The notes under the pieces are model-generated. The model did no database searches. It saw only the letters and a program-made list of their open reading frames with translations, and was not told where the DNA came from. A DNA stretch of 64,000 bases from Gordius sp. MW1 (taxonomy: Eukaryota; Nematomorpha; Gordioida; Gordea; Gordiidae): NCBI GenBank assembly GCA_964036665.1, contig OZ038531.1, forward strand, positions 186,001 to 250,000. The letters are read 5' to 3'. Shown piece after piece: positions 1-11,608 of this stretch. The stretch's first letter is position 1; each line of letters begins with the position of its first letter. Position numbers and translations under genes: made by a program.

Positions 1-70
1 AAAATGTGAATCCAAGTATATTTTTTCCGTTTTTTCCGCCTATTATGATTGTTCTTGTTACATTTAATTT
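1..70. repeat. Edge of a tandem-repeat unit also found near 50.4-51.1 kb
   Basis: The first bases (aaaatgtgaatccaag, then a T-rich stretch and attatgattgttcttgtta) closely match units of the array at about 50.4-50.5 kb. The window therefore opens inside a copy of that repeat. No coding potential is visible. Confidence 0.6.
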
Positions 71-743
71 CACATTGCATTTCAATAGTTTTATTTAAAT
101 AATCAAGATTTTGTTAAACCATAATATTTAAAATATCGCAGTTTTCAAAATGTTATAAGGTAAGTTCGGCTCAAAAAACTCAACCAGAAGCATGCTGCCT
201 TTAAGGGCATAAATTAACGTGAAGATTAATATTTTTTAAATATTTCCCCGCTATTTCATCCTTTAGCTATCAGAAAAATGGATCAAAAAAGAAACATATT
301 TCTTATAGCTGAAAGGATTTGAAAGAATATTTACACGGACTTTAGCAAGCTATCCATTTGTGTAACAAAATGGAAGAACCGTCTTAAATGCTTTAAATAT
401 TCATGAATGTTTATAAAATTATAAAAAGTGTACTTGAAGACTCAAAATTTATTTCAAGATACAATGAGATCCACAAATCAATTTTAAGAATTTATTCAAT
501 TAATTTTTGCCAAAAATGTGTTATTAAGGTTATTTTCATATTTCTATAATTATTCTGGACCGGGCCTGACACGGGCCCCGGCTGGTATCTGTTTTTAAAA
601 TGTAAAAATTCGGTCCGGACTGGGCCCCTAAATATTTAAATTTAAGATAACGGTTCAGGCCGGGCCTAAGAAAAATGGATTTTGCATGTCTCTGCAACAC
701 CCTTTAATTACATCATCGTTTTTATTAGTGTTGTAGCTGTGGT
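71..743. other. Non-coding, with a GC-rich hAT-like remnant
   Basis: No gene is supported. At about 555-690 there are GC-rich clusters of ggccc/gggcc type inside AT-rich sequence, ending near tgtctctgcaac. This resembles the internal arrays and the ctgcag-type ends of the hAT elements at 15.66 and 18.3 kb, so it is probably a decayed relative. No target duplication was found. Confidence 0.4.
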
Positions 744-1367
744 TAAGTAGTTAAATCACTTAACTTTTACGCGCCTATGCAAATGAGATAGCGTGTTGTA
801 TCTTGCCAACTAATGGCGGGAATATGTTTAAAGTAATGGGTGTGTGAATAAAATATAATGTAATGAGTTATGTGAATAAAAGGGCACTAATTAGAAGCAG
901 ACGAATATGTAAAAAGCACGGAGATGTGCAGTACATCAAACAGTCGGCATCCCTCATGCAAATTGAGAAGTGCATCGAGAAGGTTTAAATAGCGAGAATT
1001 TGACCATGATAAAATCAGTTATTTAATTTGTTAATTTAGTCCTGCGGGGGAGATATTTTTCTTTTTCTAATCAGGACACGTTAGTCCTGCGGGAGGATAT
1101 GTTTATTTCTCATTTTAGACACGTGGGTCCAGCTGCGATTATCTAGCAAGAGCCAAACGTCCCCTAATTAATACCTCCATTTACCCATAGACGTACCCGT
1201 GTTAGCTTATTGGTTGCACGTATATTGCCCTCCGGCCATCGTCCAACATTCACCTTATCCGATCTATATTATATTTATTGATTTACTCCGCCATTTGTGC
1301 ATATTTATTTCTGTATTAAATAAAAGTAGTGTGGACTTAATATTGGTAGCCTTTTGCGGATTTAATA
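744..1367 (+). repeat. Left LTR of the Gypsy-like fossil
   Basis: Direct repeat of 2759-3416, starting taagtagttaaatca and ending near gcggatttaata. The small open frames inside it are not genes. Confidence 0.75.
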
Positions 1368-2758
1368 TTGGTAGCACGAGTGAAAATCTCTATTTACGAC
1401 TAGAGTCGAAGACCCAAATTTCCGATCCCGATCCACATGATTCGAGGTCAGACGTTCGAGTTGCGTACAAAAGAAAAGAAAAAGAACCACGTAAGTTCTG
1501 AATTTATTTTTTATTTTTGTAATAATCGAAAGATGTTTACTTGTTATGATTATCTTGATTAATTTTTATAATTAGTTTATATAGTACCTCCTGGAGATGG
1601 ACTTTAATTAAATGGTTGGTGTCAAAGGTATAAATTTAATCTCTTTATTTTTGTTCGATCACTTATCGTATTTTTATGATCATATTTGTACCAAAAGCTT
1701 CGTTTAAATCTGTTAATAATTGTGGTAATTAAAATGCAGCGCGTAGAACAGATTTACAGGGTTAGGACCTCGGTCCCGCGTTGCTTTTATTGCAATAAAT
1801 GGGGGCATTTCAGGCGCAATTGTAGATTGTTAATAATTTTCAGAATAACACACCTCATTATAGACAACCCTCGTGCGACCCATATAGGCGAAACTCCGGT
1901 GGTTTATTAAAATATTGAAGGTAAGCAAATAAATTTTTTGGTAGATTCTGGGGCCTCTATTTCGATTATAAGTAAATGTAATTTTTTAAAATTATTGCCT
2001 TTCAAAAACATTAATATAAGTCATGTTTTAATAAAACAATTAGACGGGTCTATGTTCGAGTATGTGCATGCGAGGAAATGTTAGAATTAGAGTTATTCGT
2101 TATCGATGAAAGATTATGGGTCCTATAATTAATTGGTGGGACATTGGTAAAAACTATAGTGATAGAGTAATTGTTTAGTTAATAATGCTGATGGCCATGC
2201 AACACCCGGTTTCAAGGTTGCATCTTTACACGAGCGTAAATCCTTGGTTGTTATTAATGAGGCAATGGACTCAGTTAATGAGCCAACCTCGGTGTTAGAG
2301 GCCAAGGTTTTCGATAATAAGCCTACGACCTCTAGTTGGGTTGATTGTGATGGTCAGTACGTCGGGAGATTGTGGCATTAAAACATTGATAGAATTAAAG
2401 TGGAATATAGTTTTAAAAAAAAATCGCGAGAAACTAGGTTGTTTGAAGGAGAACGTTTTTTCGATAAGGGTTCACTCGGATGCGATTCCTCGATTTTGTC
2501 CTACCCGTCTAATAATTTGGGTTTATAGGGTCAATAACGTTATAGATGGTTGATAGATGTTTAATACCCCCTACTTAGAATCGAAATAGTTTTAGCTAAT
2601 TTAAAAAGGTCTAAATTCTTTAAAAAATAGATTTTAGGAAGACCTACCTTCAGTTACGTGTAGATGATAAGACGTCTAGGGTTTTAACTATAGGTACGGA
2701 GGCCCTGCAGCAGTTTTCCCTTGGCCCTAAAAAGGAGGTGCCTGAAAAGGTTAAAGGC

Positions 2759-3416
2759 TAAGTAGTTAAATCATTTAACTTTTACGCACCTATGCAAACG
2801 AGATAGCGTGTTGTATCATGCCAACTAATGGTGGGAATGATGTTTAAAGTAATGGGTGTGAATAAAATATAATGTAATCAGTTATGTCAATAAAAGGGCA
2901 CTAATTAGAAGCAGACGAATATGTAAAAAGCACGGAGATGTGCAGTACATCGAACGGTCGGCATCCCTCATGCAAATTGAGAAGTGCATCGACAAGGTTT
3001 AAATAGCGAGAATTTGACCATGATAAAATCAGTTATTTAATTTGTTAATTAGTTACGTTAGTCCTGCGAGACGAGATATTTTTCTTTTTCTAATCAGGAC
3101 ACGTTAGTCCTGCGGGAGGATATGTTTATTTCTCATTTTAGACACGTGGGTCCAGCGGCGATTATCTAGCCAGAGCCAAACGTCTCTAATTAATACCTCC
3201 ATTCACCCGTAGACGTTACCCGTAGACGTTACCCGTAGACGTTACTCGTGCTAGCTTATTGGTTGCACGTATATTGCCCTCCGGCCATCGTTCAACATTT
3301 ACCTTATCCGATCTATATGCTATTTATTGATTCACTACGCCAATTGTGCATATTTATTTCTGTATTAAATAAAAGGAGTGTGGACTTAATATTGGTAGCC
3401 TTTTGCGGATCTAATA
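2759..3416 (+). repeat. Right LTR of the Gypsy-like fossil
   Basis: Direct repeat of 744-1367. It carries a short local tandem expansion (acccgtagacgtt units near 3.21-3.25 kb) that is not in the left copy, which accounts for most of the length difference. Confidence 0.75.
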
Positions 3417-4227
3417 ATTAGTTTAATTGTACATTTAAAATCAAGATAATTTTATTGATTGCACCGGCTCCATTTTGTATTTTTACAAATCATTTTATAA
3501 ACTTCGTATATAATATTAAATAGCCGTACTACAGCCGTTTATACATACAGCTGTTTCATTTAAAATAAAATTGATGTGAAGATATTTTTTGGGCCCTGAA
3601 ACAATATTATGGAAAGACCTTTTATTATACCAACATTTACATTGTATTTTTAATCTAAGTCTTGCCATATTATTCGCAATTCAATGCTGAAGGGTTAGTA
3701 AAGTAAAGGTAAGTAAAGTGGGGAAATAGGTTATTTCTGCCATGTTCGAACCAGTAAAATGTGTTGCCGATAAGGTGTTTCGGATAGAATATTTCCTTTT
3801 CTGGTTGACTAGCTTCCAATTGTGTAACGTATTTAACTCCATCCGACCTTTGGTGTATAATGGCCTTAAATCAAAAATACAAAATTATTTAGAACAATTA
3901 CTGTGTTTACAAGAAATTTCTTTTACAACTAAGTAGTTTAGGCAAGAGCCGAAAATGTTTAGTTTTGCCTGTAAGTTTAATCTAAGTTCTTGCATAAAAA
4001 AAATAAAAATTGTGATGATGTGATGTTATAGCGATTTTGTGCCATCTGAAATTATTAAATAATTATTTATTAGCATTCTTTTTTTATTTTAACTAATGAG
4101 GAAGGTAAATTTGCTTTTTCTGTTTGAACAAGGGGACACTAGAAACGTCTGGGAGATTGTCAAATTTAAAATGGTGGATTTAATGGTACTGATTATGCCA
4201 TATGAATATATAGCATGAACAGTCAGT
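3417..4227. other. No gene seen
   Basis: AT-rich sequence. The only frames are short (for example about 64 codons near 3.74-3.94 kb) and have no recognisable motif or splice context. Confidence 0.5.
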
Positions 4228-4235
4228 GTTGTCTA

Positions 4236-4672
4236 CATAGACTAGATAGACTGCTCATCAACGCACAAAATGTGTATCCTTTTTTCCACCTTTTTCATAA
4301 TAACATGGTTAAGTAGTAATTATATAGGTATTAGTTATTTTGTAAATTAAATAATCTTAAAAAACGTAAATAAAAATATATTAAATTGGGTAGATATCGA
4401 AAACAGCATTCTAAAAATATCATTTACACAATACTTAAAAATTAAAAATGTAAAAACTGTGATGAAAGTTTGTTTAATAATATAGCGTCATCGATATTTT
4501 GTATAATATTAATATATTGACGTTCGTTCAAATTTTTAAAGTGAGGTAGGTAGATTGACTTTTATAGTGCAAAATGACATGGTTGAAATACACCGATGTT
4601 GTCTTCAAATGGAAATTTGACACAAAATTTACCATATGGAACATATGGCATGAGCAGTCTATCTAGTTTATG
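4236..4672. mobile_element. hAT-like MITE, family A, copy 1
   Basis: A 437-bp element with inverted ends (catagactagatagactgc on the left; the right end reads gcagtctatctagtttatg). It is flanked by a perfect 8-bp target duplication gttgtcta at 4228-4235 and 4673-4680. An 8-bp duplication fits the hAT superfamily. No transposase frame is inside, so it is non-autonomous. The same family recurs at 30476-31219 and 44439-53414. Confidence 0.85.
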
Positions 4673-4680
4673 GTTGTCTA

Positions 4681-5143
4681 TGAATATTTAATACCACGGT
4701 TGATATGTCATACGAAGTTGAGAGGGGAGGAGGGGGTAAATTACTTTTTTTTTAATTTTTGGGTAGAACTTCATTAAAAATGAAAAAACGAGGGGAGTTG
4801 GCAGATGCCTCTCATTCTCTCTCTACTCTTGATTATGCCGCTCGTAATAAACATTTTAAATACTCATATATAAATACAAGAAATATGAATTTAAAAACCA
4901 AAAGAGAATTAATACCTTGAGGTATTTGCTAGTATTAAGGTTGAGCGCCTCGGTTTCGGGATTTTCCAAGTCAAAAATTAAGGCTGTACTGTATTTTCCA
5001 CTAATGTCTAACACCCATTCCTTCCATTTCCCAATGTGTAATTTCAAAAATTAGATAAATTATTGTTATATTCAATATATCTTGTAAAGCTCAGGATTAT
5101 TTTGGGAGGGCTAACTTAAATAATGCTTTATGTTAAGTTCTAC
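4681..5143. other. Non-coding; exon-like frame on minus near 4.92-5.05 kb
   Basis: A minus-strand frame of about 43 codons reads KLHIGKWKEWVLDISGKYST onward and ends at a plausible AAG/GTATTA donor. It could belong to the host gene upstream on the minus strand, but no AG acceptor lies between the frame and the in-frame stop before it. It is noted without being called as an exon. Confidence 0.25.
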
Positions 5144-5151
5144 CTAGTGGG

Positions 5152-5296
5152 TAGAGAACTGCAAAGTCACTTTTTTCAACCCGAACCCGACAAGTTTTTA
5201 AATTTTCAACCCGAACCAGACCCAAAGACATTTCAAAATGTTTTACCCAAACCAGACCCGATCGTGTCGGATTTCGGGTCAACCTTGCAGGCTCTA
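5152..5296. mobile_element. Short hAT-like MITE, family B
   Basis: A 145-bp element whose ends read tagagaactgcaaag and, inverted, tagagcctgcaagg. It is flanked by ctagtggg (5144-5151) and ctaatggg (5297-5304), an 8-bp duplication with one mismatch. The interior is an array of cccgaaccc/gacccga units. The ends match the hAT at 15657-27442 (tagagacctgca), so this is probably a non-autonomous derivative of that family. Confidence 0.7.
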
Positions 5297-5520
5297 CTAA
5301 TGGGTTGTTATCCCCTCCTCAATTAAGACTCTAGTTCTGCTCAGACTAAATAAAATATTTATTTGTATATCTCCATTAGGCATTGTTGCTAGTTTAACAG
5401 TTTCCAGGCTAACTTAAGAAATCAATCTCCTTAGAAATTTATACTACTTAAAATAAAGTCAGTTGTGTAGTAAAAATTGGAGTTAATTGATGTAGTAGTG
5501 TAGGGGATTTAGGTACTTAC

Positions 5521-8257
5521 ATTATCGTCCCCCACTACAATTTCATAGTTAGGATTAGCTTGGATAAATTTTTTGATCTCAAGTCTGTCATCTCGCCTAA
5601 ATATATCGTGCTGAGCACCAACACCTTCGATGCCATACCCCATCAAATTGCCGGATATAACGGCTTCATCAATCCTTCCTGCGCGTCTGTAAATTTCACT
5701 CGGTCTAAGGAATAAACAATAATTTTTACCCTTTTCTTTTGCAAAAATTATATAATTTTCTTGAAAACTCTAATAAAGCTAGGTGTTAATTTGATAGGTG
5801 GGATAATATAAATTGATCCATAGGAGTGGCCAGGATTTGAATTATGATGAAAGCAGGAAATCAATAGTAATTTATGAATAAATTATAATTGCTAAATTTA
5901 AGCCTGTAAGAATAATTTATATTTAAGGTTTAAAGCTGTCTTAAAGCAGATTGATTTACGGATTTAAGCTAGAGGCTTGTATGCACCTTTGAACCAAGAG
6001 GTATATAAAACCGGTGGCCCGTCAACTCGCCGAAAACAATCTCGCCGAATTTAATGTCCCCAAGCTAAAAAAGGTCCCCAAATTTGTGATTGGTTGAATG
6101 GGGGACGATTTTAAGCTTGGGGACATTAAACAACCAATCAGAAAATGTCCCTTGGTGAGTTTCGGCGAGATTGTTTTCGGCGAGTTGATAGGGCACCTAT
6201 AAAACCAACATGAAATTGTTCATTAAGAGTTTTTAAAATTAAGGGTAAATTATAAACCGTTAATTAAATTCAAAAACTTGATTTGAATTACAATTTCCAC
6301 TAGCAAAACGCTTAAAGAATTGAATTGTACAAAGATTCCAATATAATGTTTAACCTTGTGTAAACGGCTGGGTTTTGTTAGGCGACCTTTGGTAACAGAT
6401 CAAGGTTCTATGATCTGTTCCTCTTAGTCGACCACTAGGCTTAGTCGAAACTTAACAAACATACAAGAGTCGATCGTTAGTCTTCTTAGCTGAGTCAAAG
6501 GTCGACTAAACAAAACCCAGCCCTTTTTACAATACTCATTTCAATTTTTAAGAATAGGATAAATGTGTTGATGTTACCTATGAAATATTCCATTTTCAAA
6601 AAGGCCAAAAGTCCCATGTTTTTGAAAGATGTCGCAGAAATTCTCAATATCGATATAAGGCTCAACTTCAACTTTGTATTAATATCATAAATTAATATTC
6701 ATATTAAACTATTTTAATTTGCCTTTAAAAGGCAATACTCCTAAGTATAACCCTAAATAAATGTTTTTAGGTAAATAGCCCCATAGAATCTTTCTACATT
6801 AAGCAGAAATCACTATGGAAATTATAAAATCCAATAAAGTTCTAATCCTGGATGAACGCCTGCTTATTCATAAATTGTAACAAGTATATTTATAAGAAAA
6901 GCACGTTATTAGTAAATTGTCATAACTTCGAAAATTACTTAATATACCTTTCTTAAAATAAATGATTTTTAATTTACTTATATTGGATCATAACTGTTAT
7001 AATCATTGTATTATATTACCGAATTCTGTTATATTTGTAAGGCTTTTTATGATAATATATACTTACAATTATGATCTAAAATGTTTTCTATTATAGTGGT
7101 CTTTATCCATGAATGAGCTATGTGATAATTATTCCATAATTCATTCGTTTTTAGAGTAAATATAAAATTTTCGTTTTCCTTTAATATTCTGTATACCACA
7201 AAATTCTCATACGTTTCAGCGAAAATCCACTTTCCGTTATATTTAGTAAATTCCATCTGAAATGAAATCGTATATAAAAATATCATTTCCTGCACCAAAA
7301 ATATTCCCATAATCCAGGCTTAAAATTGGCAATAAGATAATATCTTATATTAATTAGTTGTAAAATTTAGAATTTAAAAGGATTACACATTTAAGATAAA
7401 AAACCTGGACTAAAGCTTCAGCAACGCCAGCGAATGTAAAATTGTTGAAATAAAAACATTTTTCATCAACTGATTCATAAGTTGTAGCTTCCTTTAAGCA
7501 CACTGTTAAATTTTTGTTTTCCAATAAAGCTAGGCTCCATGAAGGAAATGGCACAACCTACAAAATTTCGATTCTTTTAAACTCGTTAAATACATATATT
7601 TATATTACTAAACTTTTCCTATTTATTTCGACAAATCACTTAACATTAGAAGCAATTTTATTAAAAAAAAGAATTTATATAAAAAGTTTTCACATAATTG
7701 AAATAAAATTATTTGAGTAAATTTTATATTTTTTATGTGAATTGTTTGATTTTCTCGTAAGAATTAAATGTTCAAGTGAAATGTTAGAATGTGTTTGTAT
7801 AAAGAGCCAAACTAACTACTCCATAGTAACGTTAAAAAGTTAAAATTTAATAAAAAGTAATAATTGAACATTTTCAACTTGTTAATTTGAATTTAAAATA
7901 GATGTCATCAAGATAACCATAATTTTTAAGTTAAAATTTAACAATTTAATATGTACAATCATATAGACGTATATACATAAATTATTTATTTGTCCTACAG
8001 AGTTAATTTTGTCATTCCAATTATTTCTTACATAATTTTTAAAACAATTAATAACTCGGTGCTGTAATTTAACATTTTAAAGAGTCAAGAAATTTTTGAA
8101 TTAAAAAGTGTTAATACTTTAATAACCCTTAAATTTAAAAGATAGTACGAAAACAAATAAAATAAATGTCATATTTATCGCATTTACCCTATTTTTAATC
8201 GAAATTTCTTGGCTCGATTCCTCAGAAATGTTTGAGTCTTTTAAAGATTCTGCATTT
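5521..8257 (-). CDS. Unrecognised host gene, five internal exons
   Basis: Five minus-strand exons, in transcript order 8257-8188, 7557-7405, 7256-7067, 6671-6578 and 5704-5521, join in phase through GT/AG introns of about 630, 147, 395 and 873 bp. Most splice sites are good (TTTCTGTTTAG, TTTTGTAG, TTTCATTTCAG acceptors; GTAAGT donors after exons 3 and 5). The acceptor before exon 4 is weak. The product, about 230 residues, has no stop and includes WSLALLENKNLTVCLKE, MEFTKYNGKWIFAETYENF, YIDIENFCDIFQKHG and GYGIEGVGAQHDIFRRDD. I do not recognise the family; the GKW...ETYENF segment faintly recalls the start of lipocalin/FABP barrels, but nothing else supports that. First and last exons are missing: upstream sequence is broken by a LINE, and downstream exons were not found. 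Two MITEs sit in the last intron. Confidence 0.65.
6013..6197. mobile_element. Inverted-repeat MITE with 9-bp target duplication
   Basis: A 185-bp near-palindrome. The arms read ggtggcccgtcaactcgccg and, inverted from the right end, ggtgccctatcaactcgccg. It is flanked by perfect copies of tataaaacc (6004-6012 and 6198-6206). A 9-bp duplication suggests a Mutator-like origin, or 8 bp within hAT if one base is coincidental. It lies in an intron of the minus-strand host gene. Confidence 0.75.
6356..6532. mobile_element. MITE family D, copy 1
   Basis: Inverted ends built around ggctgggttttgttaggcga on the left and, inverted, ggctgggttttgtttagtcg on the right, with outer ttgt(a/g)taaa flanks included. 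Related copies are at 38224-38423 and probably 42222-42353. No clear target duplication was found, so the superfamily is left open. It sits in the same host intron as the 6013-6197 element. Confidence 0.55.
7558..8187 (-). other. Intron of the minus-strand host gene
   Basis: AT-rich intron between exons at 8257-8188 and 7557-7405. No other feature is seen. Confidence 0.5.
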
Positions 8258-8589
8258 CTAAACAGAAAATAAAAATAATATACAACTATTTATTGTTTAG
8301 AATTGCGACCGCCTTTGACTGAATATTAATTCTGTCTTGTGTGAGACAAATTAAAATATAATATATAAAATCCCATAATATCCACTGTAAGATTATTTTT
8401 TTTTGAATTGACAAGCTTTATTAAAAAAGAAGTATTAAATATAAAGTGGAATTAATAAAAAGATACAAGAACGAAAACTTTTATAAAAAAAAAGATTAAA
8501 ACACCTTCATCTTCTTCAAGAATGGGCATTGAATCCATCAAAGAATAAAAAATGGATTTAGCAATCGCAATGGCAATTGATTGTCTTAG

Positions 8590-10540
8590 TAAAAAACTAT
8601 TCGATATTTTAAAAGGGGGTGAGCGTTTAATGAGTACTTTAAAAAAATTAAGGCGCTCCTCCTAAACGTCCCTGAGCACGACGAGACGATAGGAATAAAA
8701 ACGGAGGTTTCCGATAAAACTGAGTATTTTAAAATTTTACGATGCTCTGCAGATCCTAGGGGGTCGTGAGTATCGTTGGAGGGGGCAAACAGGTCAATAC
8801 AGGTGAAGTCCCATTTTAAGAAAAGGCTTTGTCCCATGGGATAAGTGACGAACCGTCAGGACGCATCCGCCCTTCGAGAGAGGGATCTGACGGTTCAAGG
8901 ATGGAAGGAACTTTTGCCCGTCTGAGGGCAGCTTGAAGCAGTGTATTTATATTTTGGTGCCTACTATACCGGCTTTTGTTAAATTTACAATGCAGAGGGT
9001 GACGCGCTTCTTCATCTACAAGTGAATTACAAAGCCGGCAGGGGTATGGGGACGTGTAATTACAGCCCAAGCGGAGGGCTATGTTGAAGGACAGGGTAGG
9101 GTTCTCTAAAAACATTCCCGAAAACTTACTAGGGTAAGCTTCAAGCCATTCATGACCGGATTTGTCGAAAGCCAATGACCTAAGATTGCAATGCTGTTTG
9201 ACGTCGCATGTCGAAAGAAGGTAAGCAACGGACCGCGACACCAAACTTGCACCCAAATCTTTTTAGGCATATGATTGTGGAATGTCAACTCCTAAATTGA
9301 CATTCTCATTCCATAGAGATAAGCTTGATTGATAGAGGGGTTGAGTGAGAAAGGGACAAGGTCGTTAATAGATTGTTTAAAAGAATGGGAGGAGGAAATA
9401 AAGGCGGCTAAGGAAATCGCAGTTGGGGAGCGAATACCTAGACCGCCGGATTTTGTGGGAAGAGTGGCCTGAGCCAAGTATTAGTGTAAAAAGAAATATT
9501 TAAAATTAATTCAAGTGTGGATTTAAAAAAGTGTTGTGTAAGACATCTTTAAATAAAAAAGCTTGCGTGGAGCGGAAGCAGAATAAAATTTTGCTAATGT
9601 TGTAATAATTTTTTATAATGTAAAAGGAATGATGAGAGGGCATAGATTTAAAAATGTCTAATTTGGTTTTTAGAGAAGAAAGGTTTTTGTCTAAAAAGTT
9701 TTTGAGGCACTCAGGGCCCCCGATAGGTGCGCCTAAAACCTACATATTTTCTTTATTAATTTTTGCAAAGTCAAAAAACTTTGGGTGAGTTATCCAAGTC
9801 AGATATATTTCACTTTTAGAGGCGTTTAAACATAAGTTTAAAGTGGGGAAAAAAGCATGTATTACATCTAGTGCTTGGACTAGGTTGTCAGGGGTGCCAA
9901 CAAGAGTGGCGTCATCTAGATACCAGACATTAAGGGTGAGTTTACAATGTTTGTTAATTTCGTTAATTAGGTCATATATAGCCAAGCAGAATAAAGGGGG
10001 GCCTAGGGGGTCACTCACCTTGTTGGATCCCATCTGCGGATTCAAGGAAGAATTCTCCAAATTTCAAAATCGAAGGACATCCGTAACTTAAAATGATGTA
10101 GTTGGTGTATTGAGTAAATATCTTGATAAAATCGTTAATGAAGGCTGTGCGGCGAATGCTATTGAAAGCATTTTTAAAATCTAGTTTTATAAAGGAGTCA
10201 CCCAGAGGGAGGTGTTCCAGGGCTAAGTGCGGCATGAATAGCTATCTCGCACCCTCATTTGACCAGCCTAGTTGATGCGGAATTAAAGTAGGGGTCAATA
10301 TTGGTTTGATCGCCGAACAAATTAATTTAGAAATAATTCTTCGAAAAACACCGCCGATAGAGATAGGCCTGACATTGTCGGCCTTCCTTATAGCTAAAAG
10401 CTTAGCTCCAAAGACTATAGGCGTTATTACTTTAGGTATACTCCCAATGACTAATTACAAAATTTGGTGAGTAAGTCTTGTAAGATGGAGGAGTTATTAT
10501 TATCAAATTGATATTTAAATTGAAGATGGGGTACATGTCT
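8590..10540 (-). pseudogene. Decayed LINE: reverse transcriptase and C-terminal domain
   Basis: Minus-strand fragments in successive frames give a non-LTR reverse transcriptase. Upstream are ADNVRPISIGGVFRRI and PHQLGWS (about 10.40-10.24 kb), then KLDFKNAFNSIRR, GIQQG, PLGPPLFCLAIYDLI and YLDDATLVG (about 10.19-9.90 kb). Next comes ATLPTKSGGLGIRSP (about 9.47 kb). The C-terminal part has a Cys/His cluster (CRLCNS...HPLHCKF), KSRYSRHQNI, KVPSILEPSD, RPDGSSLIPW and WDFTCIDLFAPS (about 9.03-8.77 kb). RPD followed about a dozen residues later by WD is compatible with a PD-(D/E)XK endonuclease of the kind in restriction-like-endonuclease LINEs; this is inference. Several frame changes make it non-functional. 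A second fragment of the family is near 59.0-59.1 kb. Confidence 0.75.
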
Positions 10541-11556
10541 AGCCAGATTTTATTTTTTCTAACTATTAAAGGAACATTGATGGTTAGTTATATTAAATAT
10601 TTATCAAATTTTTGTTTATTTATTATATCAAAAAAATTTTAATTCATAGGCGGGATGCTCTTTGGGTGAAGAAGAAGTAACGGATTTGTAAATAGATATA
10701 TATCAAATATTGACCCAAAAATGATTAAATATCTAAAATTAGTAAACGCGTGAGATACAAAACGATCTAATTTCATAAGTAAATTCCATAATCAATTTTC
10801 TCCTAATGACTGTTTCATATAATAATAATAGGGGAATCCGCATTTGTGTTTATGTAAATATTTGCAGTTTTTAGCATAATTTTTATCTAAATTTATAATT
10901 TTGCAATGAATAAAAAAATCTCGGTTCAACATATATGTCTAGGTCCCATATATTTTATTTTTTGCTCTTTTCGTTAAATCGGACCATTGAACTTTACAAA
11001 TCACTTTACATTTGACATTTTAATTTTATGAGAAAGCTAAAATATAGCTTTTTTCTAAAAGCTTACCTAAGCTTTAGTTTATTTGTGTAAAAAATTAAAG
11101 TTGATTCGTCGACTAGGACAGAAACTGATGAAATGTTACTTTGAATTTAATTTGACTAGTCCTAAAATTAAATTTATTATTGTTTGACCACTGTAGCTCA
11201 CTAATTATATTATATTTGATGCTAATCATCGCACTTACTTTTACACATAAAGAAAGGCAGGTAAGTGTCCAACGTTTAAAGCTCATATAAAGGGAGTTTT
11301 TCAATAAAAGTGTTTAATATACGTAAATATAGGGCTTATAAAATATAAATTATTAATTAGTTTTTTATTTATATTCTTTATAATTGTAATAAGCTGTTAA
11401 GGGTAAACTTAATTGTTAACCTTACACAGGATATAGCATTTAATTTACAATTAATAGTTACTTGATATGATAAGAATAGCCTTGACATATTCCCAAAACT
11501 ATTGTTAACAACAAGTAGAATGAATTTTGTAAATCAACTATATTTTTATGTGATAC
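10541..11556. other. No gene seen
   Basis: AT-rich sequence. A 63-codon minus frame at 11113-11304 has no motif, and no consistent splice model could be built from it. Confidence 0.45.
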
Positions 11557-11608
11557 CTGAACAAAAGAGCCCAAGCAATAATGTAGATATGAAGCCGAAG
11601 GATTTCAT
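11557..11608 (-). CDS. Possible first coding exon encoding a signal peptide
   Basis: On the minus strand an ATG at 11608 opens MKSFGFISTLLLGLFCS, a textbook signal-peptide profile (Lys near the start, hydrophobic core, small residue then Cys). It ends at TTCAG/GTATCA, a good donor, after 52 nt (phase 1). It lies upstream, in transcript terms, of the unrecognised minus-strand gene at 5.5-8.3 kb and could be its first exon, but the phases need another exon in between that I could not find. It is too short to exclude chance. Confidence 0.3.

Larger units (their letters stand above)
744..3416 (+). mobile_element. Old Ty3/Gypsy-like LTR retrotransposon fossil
   Basis: Two direct repeats of about 620-660 bp (744-1367 and 2759-3416) flank an interior of about 1.4 kb. 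The interior encodes a retroviral-type CCHC zinc knuckle (CFYCNKWGHFRRNC, about 1.78-1.83 kb) followed by an aspartyl-protease-like segment with FLVDSGAS (about 1.93-1.96 kb). That order is usual for Gypsy gag-pol. The sequence after the left repeat (tggtagcacgag) could be a tRNA primer site. The element is plainly broken, with most of pol not recognisable. No matching flanking duplication was found, and with the diverged repeats this suggests an old insertion. Family assignment below Ty3/Gypsy is not possible from sight. Confidence 0.75.

Noticed and set aside
1199-1501. 100-codon plus-strand frame
   Set aside because: It lies mostly inside the left LTR of the Gypsy-like fossil and has no domain.
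4856-5047. Minus-strand frame as another exon of the 5.5-8.3 kb gene
   Set aside because: No AG acceptor exists between the in-frame upstream stop and the start of the protein-like stretch, so a normal splice model fails.
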